Assembly: GCF_024713945.1 (NCBI RefSeq)
Contig: NC_134685.1
Location: 1,917,001 to 1,981,000, forward strand
Direction of reading: 5' to 3'
DNA length: 64,000 bases
Origin: Dermatophagoides farinae
Taxonomy: Eukaryota; Arthropoda; Arachnida; Sarcoptiformes; Pyroglyphidae
Under the pieces are notes generated by a model that saw nothing but the letters and a program-made list of their open reading frames with translations, was not told where the DNA came from and searched no databases. The first letter of the stretch is position 1. Every line of letters begins with the position of its first letter. The position numbers were made by a program, and so were the translations under genes. This document shows, piece by piece, positions 38,209 to 46,985 of this stretch.

Positions 38209-40228
38209 ATGACAAACAATAAAACCTGTGCACGTTGTCAAAAGACAGTTTATCCAATTGAAGAACTTAAATGTTTGGATAAGGTATTTATATTATATTT
38301 TGTTTATTGTTTATCATGGTTAATATGGTTATTGTTTTTTTTTAGATTTGGCATAAAACTTGTTTCAAATGTCATGAATGTGGTATGATATTGAATATGA
38401 AAACCTACAAAGGTTTCAATAAACTTCCATATTGTAATGCGTAAGTTTTTCATTGGATTTTTTTTTTTGGTCTTGTTGGTTTTAATCTTTTGATTCATTT
38501 CTCTTTTAAAACTAAAATCAATATTAGCCATTGTCCACAAGCACGTGCAACCACTGTTGCTGAAACACCGGAATCAAAACGTTTGGCAGAGAATACAAAA
38601 ATTCAAAGTAATATAAAATATCATGAAGATTTTGAAAAACAAAAAGGTAAACTAACACAAGTGGCTGATGATCCAGAAACATTACGTATACGTAATACAA
38701 CAAAAATCATTAGTAATGCTACCTATCATGGTGAATATGAGAAAAAGAAACAAATGGAAGAACGTCGTAATCTATTGAATGAACATGGTGATGGACAGAT
38801 TACTTATAATAATAATAGTATTATTAATCAACCGACATCCATTTATCAGCAACAGCAGCCGCATCAACAACAACAACAACAACAGTATTCACCACCAATA
38901 TCCGTTCATCATCAGAATAATAATAATAATAACAATCATCATATCCATCAACAGCAGCAAAACATTCAGAATAATAATCTTCCTCATCATCATATACAAC
39001 AGCATCATCCGATTGTATCATCATCGAATGTCACACATAATAATAATAACAAGAATATACCACCACAACAACAGCAGCAGCAATATGTTCGAACACCATT
39101 GGCTAATCCATCCATTCAAATGGGTAAATATTAGAATTTTAGAATTTAAATTTTGATCATGATTCTATTTATTCATTTTTTCATATAGAGAATCATATGA
39201 TTCAGCAAAAGAATCAATCACACATTAATAATAATAATAATCATCATCATCATCACCAACAACAACAGCAACAACAACAACGAAATCAAACGATGGCAAC
39301 TGATTTAAACAGTAATAAAAATTATTATCCAACAACCACAGCGTCCAATAATAATAATAATAATATTGGTAATCAATTGCAGCCTGGTAAATTGCCCATC
39401 GGTTAGTTTACTTCCTCGATAATTAATAATAATAATGATCATATTCATTCATCATATTTTTAATCTTTTTCTTTAATAATTCGTTTGATTTGATATTTAA
39501 TATTTAAAGGTTCTACTATGCAGCAACATAAACAGCTTAACCAAACACAATCAGCCGCTGGATATTATCAACAACAACAACAACCAATTTCGAATCCTAT
39601 GATGATCCATCATGGTCCACCAATGCATACTAGTGGTTATATTCATCAGAATTATTCACCAATTAAACAACCACAACATCATCAACAATCAATTCATCCT
39701 AATGTTCAACAACAGCAACAGAAAATGTATTATCATCATCATCAAGGTGTGGCCGCTGCCGATCATCATCATCATCATCATCATCCATCACAAGTCATCT
39801 ATCCAACAGCAGCAGCAGCAGGTATGTGTATCTGTATGAAGAGAATGAAATAAGAAATCAATTGATTGATTGATTTGTTTTTTTTCTGTTTATTTATGAA
39901 ATTCATATAATAAAATTTAAATAAAGGAACTACTACTGCTACTTCTACCATAACTAATTACGATAATCATCAACAATACCGTCATCAACCTCAACCTCAA
40001 CAGCAACATCCGCAACATCAACAAATGCCGCCGCCTACACGTCAAAATCTTGGCCTATGTTTTCGTGCCATATATGATTATACTGCACAGGATGTTGATG
40101 AAGTTACATTTATGGATGGTGATCTTATTGTTAATTGTCAACCAATCGATGATGGTTGGATGACAGGTACAGTTCAACGTACAGGTGAAACTGGAATGTT
40201 ACCATCAAATTATGTTGAAGCAGCATAA
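38209..40228 (+). CDS. Lasp: LASP: LIM, nebulin-repeat and SH3 domain protein
   Basis: Six exons (38209-38283, 38346-38440, 38528-39123, 39189-39401, 39510-39821, 39927-40228) with matching phases encode 530 residues. LIM domain: C7, C10, H28, C31, C34, C37, C55, H58. Two nebulin repeats follow at about 71-94 ([11 protein letters not shown]) and 106-129 ([11 protein letters not shown]). Residues about 474-530 are an SH3 domain with ALYDY-like AIYDYTAQ, the DGW of DDGWMTG and the GMLPSNYVE end. LASP binds actin through the nebulin repeats and partners such as zyxin through SH3, at focal adhesions and leading edges. The linker between is an unusually long Gln/His/Asn-rich region (about 330 residues; vertebrate LASP1 totals 261). 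Exons 3-5 encode nearly all of it. Confidence 0.95.
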
Positions 40229-40874
40229 ACAAAAAAAACAATGAAAACTTGAAATCTTTCTAATATATATTATTCACAAATTTCTATCAGCATTTCAATG
40301 ACAATCATCTTTTTTTTCTACACAACTACCAATAATGATGGACCAGCGTTTGAATTCATCAGTCCTTTAATTCTAAATTTTTTACCTTATATTTCTACTA
40401 ATCTTTCTCTCTCTCTCTTTCACATCTTAAGTGCCAGTTTTCTTTATTTATTCTATTTCATGTACTACATCTTTTTTTTGTACTTTTGTATCAATAGTTA
40501 ATATTAGCATTTTTCAAACATAAAAAATGGTTTTTTTTCAATAATGAATCGATTAAATGATTTATAGTAAAAAAAAACATTTCGTAATCATTATCGGGTG
40601 AATAATGCCAGATGCCCATTGGTGCCAATAGATGACGCCAAAAATAAAAGGTCAAATGTCCATAATATTCTGTATGATTCTTCATCATTATAAATGACGC
40701 GGGCACAATCGATTCTGTTATATACTCACAAAAATCAGAATCAAGATATCCACTAATTTTCGAGAAATGATTCATTTTTTCCATGGTCAAATGTAAAAAA
40801 ACACAATGCCTTAAATTCTAGATTAAATTCTTGATTCTCCAAGAATTTCAAATTGGATTTAAGACAAAAAGATC
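40229..40874. other. LASP 3' region
   Basis: 3' UTR of LASP, including CT-rich runs near 40405. From about 40600 the composition rises in GC and includes GTGCCAATAGATGACGCC, unlike the gene's UTR, marking the start of the repeat-rich segment that runs to 47.2 kb. No gene. Confidence 0.45.
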
Positions 40875-41085
40875 TCCGATGCCGGGAATCGAACCCGGAC
40901 CGCCTGGGAACTTTATCTATATCTTTTGGGTGAACACCATTTCCGGTTTTTTTTGAACACCATTTCCGGTTTCGGTGAACACCGTTTTCGGATTTAGTGA
41001 ACACCGTTTTCGGATTTAGTGAACACAATTTCGGGTTTTTAGTGGGCGTGAAAGCCAGAAATCCTAACCATTAGACCACATCGGA
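40875..41085 (-). tRNA. tRNA-Glu(UUC) with a 140-nt intron
   Basis: On the minus strand 41085-41049 reads the 5' half of tRNA-Glu and 40908-40875 the 3' half. Acceptor strands TCCGATG and CATCGGA pair perfectly; the T arm CCGGG-TTCGATT-CCCGG is perfect; the D arm has GGTCTAATGGTTAGGA; the anticodon loop is CTTTCA+C with anticodon TTC, closed by TCTGG/CCAGG. The halves are separated by 140 nt (40909-41048) placed exactly between positions 37 and 38, the canonical place for a nuclear tRNA intron. The intron is mostly five copies of a 22-bp repeat. It may be a functional intron-containing tRNA gene, or a tRNA-derived repeat; a related 5' half with shared flank occurs at 47.1 kb. Confidence 0.75.
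40932..41043. repeat. Five tandem 22-23-bp repeats inside the tRNA-Glu intron
   Basis: Units at 40932-40954, 40955-40976, 40977-40998, 40999-41020 and 41021-41043 each begin GAACAC and contain a (T)TTCCGG/TTCGG core; units 3 and 4 are identical. The array occupies most of the tRNA intron. Confidence 0.9.
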
Positions 41086-41540
41086 ACTTGGATATTTATT
41101 AAAAAACGATGCTCGCAGCTTTGAATGAAAACCTAACCTAACCCAAGTCTTGTATGACTTGCAGTCAAAAAAGATTTGCGAAGATTGTGGGTTAAAATAG
41201 CCAAATACTGAAAATAGCCACAAAAATAACAAAAACAGCGAAATAAATTGAAGCAAAAAGAGCGAAAAAAGAAAATATTTTTATCCATGTAATGAGCTCC
41301 GCTCGTGAGGTTTGGTTCGATGTCTTTACCTAACCTAACCTAGCCCTGCTAGGGAAGGAAGCATAGTCATAAGCAAAGTCAAATTGACTTAAACTTCCAT
41401 TATGGCATTCCACTGGTGCTATTTTCTGCCTTTGCTATTTTCAGTTTGGCTATTTTAACCCACAACCATTTGCGAACAATCAGTTGGATGTTTTTTTGCC
41501 AATCAAAATACAAGAATTTTAATTGCAAGAATATTCGAAT
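41086..41540. other. Repeat-derived DNA with short CCTAA tracts
   Basis: Just 5' of the tRNA (in tRNA orientation) the sequence GATGCTCGCAG is shared with the 47.1-kb copy. Short CCTAA tandem tracts occur at 41131-41144 and 41328-41341, the arthropod-type telomere motif (TTAGG) but only two or three units each. The segment at 41479-41538 (AATCAGTTGGAT, AATTGCAAGAATATTC) recurs near 47.15-47.21 kb. Dispersed-repeat character; no gene. Confidence 0.5.
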
Positions 41541-41892
41541 CAGCGCCGAGCCGTGGCTATAGGGCGCCCTTGTGCAAAAAAAAATTTACGCCCACCGTAA
41601 GAGGGGGTAAATTTTTTTCAAGTGTGTACAAATTAAGGCGCAGGTAAAAAAATTCTGGTACAATCTTTTTTACTGAAAAGTTCGCTTCAATTCATTCAAT
41701 CGGTTGTTCATCAACAACAGATATCAAGTCCGGAACTTCAAGTTCTGGATGTTCACCTTCAGAACCAGCACCTACATTTGGTACTTTGGTTAGGAAATGG
41801 CTCATTGAGCCAGATAATTCTTTGGCGACTTTTTCTTTAGCCGATTTTCGCTTGCGATTAGCAGCGCCAGAAGGTTTTTTCGGTTTGAACAT
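41541..41892 (-). mobile_element. hAT-like transposon relic
   Basis: A minus-strand frame at 41692-41892 (66 residues) begins MFKPKKPSGAANRKRKSAKE, a form typical of the N-terminus of hAT-type transposases and related ZMYM/TTF-finger proteins (KKxSGAxxRKRK). It stops after a short acidic tail without any finger or catalytic region. At 41541 the sequence CAGCGCCGAGCCGTGGCTAT, followed by GGGCGCCCT, resembles an hAT terminal inverted repeat starting CAG. The start codon of the frame abuts a separate MITE. Only one end was identified, so boundaries are approximate. Dead fragment. Confidence 0.5.
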
Positions 41893-41893
41893 A

Positions 41894-42092
41894 CAGTAAT
41901 ACCCCGCTTAACGCTGCCCCGTTTAGCGCTGATTCGATATAACGCTGTACAATTACCCTACATTACATTACATTGTTACATTGTATATGAAGGGTAAAAA
42001 TGCATTATGTAAAAATAGTCCCGCTTAGCGCTGCTTCGCTTAACGCTCAGAATTTTTGTAACGTAACCCCCGCGTTAAGCGGGGTATTACTG
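41894..42092. mobile_element. Tigger/pogo-like MITE, 199 bp, TA target duplication
   Basis: The left end CAGTAATACCCCGCTTAACG continues one further base in perfect inverted repeat with the right end (42072-42092), a 21-bp TIR. Both ends are flanked by TA (41892-41893 and 42093-42094), the Tc1/mariner-pogo target. TIRs starting CAGTA and containing CCCC..TTAACGC are common in Tigger/pogo elements. Internal sequence carries further TTAACGCTG/TTAGCGCTG copies and no transposase, so it is non-autonomous. Insertion is exactly at the start codon of the hAT-like frame. Confidence 0.88.
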
Positions 42093-42622
42093 TATTTGAG
42101 AATTTAAGAATTTGAGAATTCTTGAAATAATAGCACCTGTTATTATTATTAAATTATTCTTAATTCGACGATCAGGTAAAAAGGACAAAATATGACAACG
42201 ATTACTTACTTTGTTTGTAAATCAATCAAAAATTGAAAACAAAAAATAAAATTAAAATTTTTTTTGCATTAGATCACAATAAGGAAAACGCGCATTAATT
42301 AATAGAGAACAGTTTAGAAAAAGTACATACATGTTCCGATACTCGACTTGTGAACAAATTCTACAAATTACAAACTTTCTATTGGAGCGCAATTGTCGCT
42401 ATGTAGAGAGCATAGACTGTAATACTTTTAGCACCCCCGTTTGAGGGAACTTTCCTCATTGATATGTGTTGAAAGAAATGAAATGCCCGGTACTTTTTTC
42501 TCACAATTATAATTGCATCATCGTTCTTGTATCAACGTGCCTTTTCGTTTTATTGTAGTTTGAATCACTACTATTCAGGAAGCTATTTTTTTTATTGTTT
42601 TTTTCAATTTCATCTAATTCCG
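42093..42622. other. AT-rich spacer after the MITE
   Basis: Short TTGAGAATT direct repeats at 42096-42120, then unremarkable AT-rich DNA. From 42527 the frame of the following broken gene is open in an unlikely Cys/Phe/Tyr-rich stretch. Nothing else seen. Confidence 0.4.
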
Positions 42623-43671
42623 ATGGCTGATCAACAACAACCCAAGCCACAAGATAGTCATACGTATCATCATAATCAACAACAACAAAAAATGTTACAT
42701 TTATTCCAAATTCAACAACAGCAAATTCAGCAGCAGTATGCGGCTCAACAAGTGGAAGTCCCGTCATTACAGCAAATCCAACAACAATTAGAAACGCTAC
42801 AAGCTCAGCAGCAAGAGCTCCAACAACAGATTGATTGGCAACAACACGAATTTAATCAGCAGCTCGATATACAAGAACAGGAATTCCAACAACGATTGGG
42901 AAATCAATCGCAACAAAACTGACACTGGCGCTACCAACAACCATATCGAAACCGAAGCCAGCGAAGTCGATCATATCGAAACCGAAGCCAGCGAAGTCGA
43001 TTATATCGAAACCGAAGCCAGCGAAGTCGATCATATCTAAACCGAAGCCAGCGAAGTCGATTATATCGAAACCGAAGCCAGCGAAGTCGATCATATCTAA
43101 ACCGTAGCCAGCGAAGCCGGCCACATCAAAATTGTGTGTCCATCACCCGATATTGATCACATTCAAATGGAATGCGACGTTCAACTTCAACAAATTCGTG
43201 GTGAATTTGATAATTTGCAAACTTCTCAACAAAATTTGATTGACAAATTGGAACAACATGTCCGACATAAACAACAACAAATTAAAGATTTGAATGAAGA
43301 ATGCAAAATTTTGAAAAAATCAAATGTTGATAAGGAACAATTTCTCCATGAAGCTTGTGTGCAATTGAACTTGACGGAGAACGAGTTTACAAAACTCTTA
43401 GAAAAATATAAGACTTCTCAAGGTTTTATTTCTATTTTACAAAATAGACTTGATCATCACAAAGAATCCAGAAAAAAATTAATTAATGACCTTACCAGTA
43501 TGATGGAAAAAATTGATTCAAACAAACAAGATTCAATCAAAAACAAGACAATTTTGGAAAATATGAATGAAAGGTAAAAGACAAACAGACAAATAGTATG
43601 ACAATTTCTTTAATGTGATTTTATCGTTTTTTAGAATTTTGAATTTTTCAAAAGAAAACATTGATGATTGA
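42623..43671 (+). pseudogene. Broken Q-rich/coiled-coil gene with decapeptide repeat
   Basis: Part 1 (ATG 42623 to stop 42922) is Gln-rich with heptad-like LQQIQQQLETLQAQQQELQQ. The same message then continues, one frame over, as a 30-bp tandem repeat (42942-43121) encoding IETEASEVDH units, interrupted by TAA at 43038 and 43098, both GAA-to-TAA changes. Still in that frame it runs through CPSPDIDHIQMECDVQLQQI into a long coiled coil ending near 43573, where a GT-AG intron (43574-43634) leads to a short last exon, ending at 43671. The retained intron argues for DNA-level duplication rather than retroposition. The frameshift could instead be an unrecognised intron, but the two nonsense codons remain. 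No family recognised; could be a decayed host gene or a transposon-borne coiled coil. Confidence 0.6.
42942..43121 (+). repeat. Six 30-bp tandem repeats
   Basis: Units begin CATATCGAAACCGAAGCCAG; units 4 and 6 carry TATCTAAACC (nonsense) and unit 6 has diverged most. In frame they encode ten-residue IETEASEVD(H/Y). Confidence 0.95.
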
Positions 43672-44737
43672 TAATAATAATAATGTGAAATAACGATTAC
43701 TTTCCATTAATATTGGTGATGTCGATGTACATGAATTATTCCGTCGTAATATCATTGATTACAAAATTTGAAAATTTAAAAATTTTATTTATTCATTTTC
43801 ATTTTCATTTCATTGATTGAAAATTTTTATGAATAGTACAACAACAACAATTACATCATATCATGTTGTTGTTAATTCAATTTTTTTAAACATTTTAATC
43901 TATTTTTTTTTATTTTTTATTATCTATTATCTATTATCTATTCTATCTCTTTAAGAGGCTAACGTTTGTGTGTAACTGCAACTTTTACACTCGCCAAGTG
44001 CTTGCACTGTGTACTAGCACTGTGTATTAACTTGGCATTTAATGCGGCGAAGCTGAGCCGGCCATTCCTGCTTATTTTCAGTACAAACATAACTATTTAG
44101 TATGAGCTACTCAGTGTGTGTTGTGTGTGTGTGTCTGAGCATGCGGGAAAACTTTTGAATGCCGCTGAACAGTTCGTCCAGCTCAGAAGTAGAAGTCACT
44201 TCTGTGGTATGTAGCTTTGACAAAGCTTTTTTTCATTGTTCTAGCTTCAGCACACGTTGCTGCAGCTTTTGCATCCAATAGATGGTGCAGTCATTCAATA
44301 GAACATAGAAAGAGTTCGAATTCGAATTTTAGATAGTGACACACGTGATTTTCATTTTGTGTGCATGTATGAATATGTGATGAGTATATGATGAGTATGA
44401 GTATTGAAAAGTGAGTATTGTTTTTATCAATTCTAATCTAATCTAATCACCATCATTTTATATTCCGAAATCGAATTTGAATTCGAATAATTTTCATTTC
44501 ATTTTTTGTTCATGTTTGTTCACCATAATCATCATTAATTTTTTTAGTGTTTTCGTTTAATTGTTTGTTCACCATCATCATTCATTTTTTTAGTGTTTTC
44601 GTTTGAAGAAAAAATAAAGAAAAGAAAATGCTAAACGAACAAGAAAGAGCACGTAGGCGTGAGTATATGCTGTTTGATCGATAAGTTGATGTTGGATTTA
44701 CGTAATATTTTCAAAGGTGTCAGGTACAATACACAAG
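43672..44737. other. Unassigned repeat-like DNA with a short start exon-like frame
   Basis: 43700-43762 has a short open frame (GDVDVHELFRRNIIDYKI then stop) with gene-like composition but no visible acceptor. 43950-44330 is less AT-rich than normal and carries TCAGAAGTAGAAGTCACTTC and other short palindromes. 44514-44606 is a tandem duplication of about 45-49 bp (GTTTGTTCACCAT... TTTTAGTGTTTTCGTTT). At 44628 an ATG opens MLNEQERARRREYMLFDR then stops; this ERARRRE start is like the beginnings of some transposon proteins. None is a confident gene. Confidence 0.4.
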
Positions 44738-45035
44738 TCATGGCTGACCCTGCGGTACCAAACCGAAAGCCGGAAGCAAAACGCCGTGCATAGAAATCCA
44801 CCGTCAGGCACGAAGCGTTAAAATTGACACCTTTGGCTGGATGCCAAGCAGGGGGCGGCGCAGCCGTCCCCTCCTGCGGGTATCCAGTTATATTGACCGT
44901 CAAGGATTGATACCTTTGGCTGGGTACCAAGCAGGGGGGCGGCGCAGCCAAAGGCAAGTTTATTGACCGTCAAGGATAGACAGCCCCGCAGGGCCAGCCT
45001 GGGCAGGCGCGAAGCGCCTGTACCGGGCTGGTATA
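44738..45035. repeat. GC-rich repeat island
   Basis: A block with GC far above the rest of the window. It contains two tandem degenerate units, 44829-44908 and 44912-44977, each starting ACCTTTGGCTGG and holding AAGCAGGGGGCGGCGCAGCC-type sequence and ending TTGACCGTCAAGGAT. At 45003-45021 AGGCGC-GAA-GCGCCT forms a perfect hairpin. Short reading frames across it are Pro/Ala/Cys-rich and not protein-like. It cuts into the TOPBP1-derived frame at about 45036. Origin unknown: dispersed repeat of the host or a foreign insert. Confidence 0.7.
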
Positions 45036-45837
45036 TATTAAATCGTTGTGCATTCTCATAATGTTCACCACGTTTTTCAGCCACTAATAATATTGTATTT
45101 TTAAATATTGGTTTCGTTATCAAATCAGAATGACATTCACCACCATTTGATTCAATAATATTACTTATTTTATCACGTTCATTCAGACCAGAAAAAACAA
45201 TATTTAAACCATGTAATATTGGTAGTCGATATTTGGATATGATCGATTCTTCATTAGCTAGTCTGTATTCATGTTGATATTTGGCCCAACATGATTCGAT
45301 CCATTCTGTTGTCACGATAGATATGCGGTTTATCGCAGCTATACGTGCTTTTTTTTGTAAGCACAGAATCGGAAACAAGGACACTGGTATTGGTATTAAG
45401 ATCTTCATGATAACATCCCGACATCAATTGAACACGTTTTTCGATAAATTGACGTTTATCGATTGGCATGTGGGGAAATGGTCACTTCCAAGCCACGCAT
45501 ACATAGGCTATAAATTGGCCATGTGCGTTTAGGTAATGAGCAATGTGAAAATGGACAGAATTCATCATCACAATATGTTATGACCAATGGACCGATGATA
45601 TGACATTGATTTTTATTATGAAAACAATCAAATACTTTATCGTCGAAATGGTCAGTTACGATGATATGATTGTTGATTTGACAAATGCAATACATCAGAA
45701 GTGGATTTCATCATTTGAAAATTGATCAACCGTGATGTATAGTTACGTTTTTGTATTGATATAAATGCTTTTTGCATTATATCCGATGGTGACGTCGTTT
45801 GATTCGATGTTTTAAATGTAAGAAATAAAAATTTCAT
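45036..45837 (-). pseudogene. TOPBP1: TOPBP1 N-terminal fragment, frameshifted
   Basis: Read on the minus strand from ATG 45837, the sequence follows the N-terminus and first BRCT repeats of TOPBP1 but changes frame at least three times: near 45675-45695, near 45470-45480, and near 45360-45400. Recognisable pieces are KVFDCFHNKNQCHIIGPLVI, MRGLEVTIS, QLMSGCYHEDLN, ISIVTTEWIESCW, LHGLNIVFSGLNERDKI and KRGEHYENAQRFNI, corresponding in order to BRCT0, BRCT1 and BRCT2. The homology ends abruptly at about 45036 in the GC-rich island, so the second half of BRCT2 and everything after is absent. TOPBP1 activates ATR and is recruited by the 9-1-1 clamp. This copy cannot encode a functional protein; a complete gene presumably exists elsewhere. 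Confidence 0.8.
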
Positions 45838-46384
45838 TTTAAATTAAATTCAGTGTTGCCAATTTTTTTTCAAAAATAAAAATGATGATTTAAATTCTGT
45901 AAACACAAAAAAAAGTTATTTTTTTGTTTAAATAGAAATACAAATTATTATTACACAGAAAACACACACACACATACAAATTCAAATCAAGTTATGATGA
46001 TGAAATGTATTAGTGAAAATATCATCCACAGAACTGACGGATGAACAAGTAGCATAGAAAATAGTTATTTGCAATAAAAAATTTTGATTGTATTTAGTAT
46101 TCACAAATCACGTGACTAACATGACAACCGATAGTATTCCGATTTTTTTTTTTGATTGTTTTATTGATTTTCGGAATGAATGCGGAAATTATAAAATTAT
46201 ATTATAAGATAAAATAAAAAATACAAATTCAAATTAAAAGCCACAAATTGATAAAACGGTCGAATTTTTGATGTTATAAAATGAAGCCAAAGAATTTAGA
46301 TAATCCAATGTGGATGCCTGTGAATGGAAACGAAAACATGTCTAACAAAAGGAATGGTAATAATTAGAATATGAGTTGATGAAA
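45838..46384. other. AT-rich spacer
   Basis: Contains a short CA run (45962-45978) and no convincing frame. Nothing else seen. Confidence 0.45.
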
Positions 46385-46985
46385 ATTCAATCATTTACCA
46401 TTAATCCAGAATGTTGTGATCATCTGTCCTTCGTATCCAACCATTCTAACAGACTTTAATCTAGCACCAAATTTGCTATCACGATACGAGAATTTAGTAT
46501 GCTATTCATCAAATAAGCTGAGCAATTGACGGCTTCGTCCCATAAAAAAAAGAGGTAAATCAGTTGAAGACGAGATAACGAGATAGCATGATCCATTAGC
46601 GTCCACATCGCTCGTTCACAACGACCATTTTGTTGAAGAGTATAAATAGTAGCCTTCTCATGAATAATTTCACAACTGCTTAAATAATTCTGAAACGACT
46701 CAGAACACAAATTATTATTCATTGATTGAACATTTCAAGACAGAGATGAACATTTTAAAAAGTCGATAGATGAAAAAATCATTATTCCATGAGTTTTTTC
46801 TTCGTGCCAATCTCGTGGTATTTTAATAAGTGAATCTTGAGTCATAAAATCCTATTTTTCAAGTTTGGCAATCAATTTTCTGAAACTCAGTTGTTGATCA
46901 AAACGATTAAAAGTTGAATCCATCCTATTGATTGATTTTCATGATGACAATTTCTACGACAATGATTGCATTTGGTCTTCAGTCG
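46385..46985 (-). mobile_element. Ty1/copia retrotransposon relic
   Basis: On the minus strand, around 46975-46935 there is a decayed Gag zinc knuckle (KCNHCRR then H, with the last Cys changed). From 46722 to 46456 an open frame matches the integrase core: QQNGRCERA (the PQQNG-ER motif), then FFLWDEAVNCSAYLMNS. Next, one frame over near 46385-46490, RLKSVRMVGYEGQ matches the GY segment that follows integrase in copia elements. The order fits a gag-pol, but protease and most of the integrase N-terminus are deleted, frames shift, and no reverse transcriptase or LTR is seen. Inactive. Confidence 0.65.

Noticed and set aside
40932-41043. Regularly spaced repeats considered as a CRISPR array
   Set aside because: Units are contiguous 22-mers without unique spacers, in a eukaryotic tRNA intron.
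42852-43124. 90-residue minus-strand frame with DFAGFGFDM repeats
   Set aside because: Antisense of the 30-bp tandem array; a repeat whose length is a multiple of three stays open on both strands by default.
43700-43762. Short frame GDVDVHELFRRNIIDYKI
   Set aside because: Protein-like but no acceptor AG upstream in frame and no start codon; too little to call a gene.
44818-45408. 196-residue minus-strand frame as a complete BRCT protein
   Set aside because: Only the first ~125 residues match TOPBP1; the rest is translation of the GC-rich repeat, and the upstream BRCT parts are in other frames.
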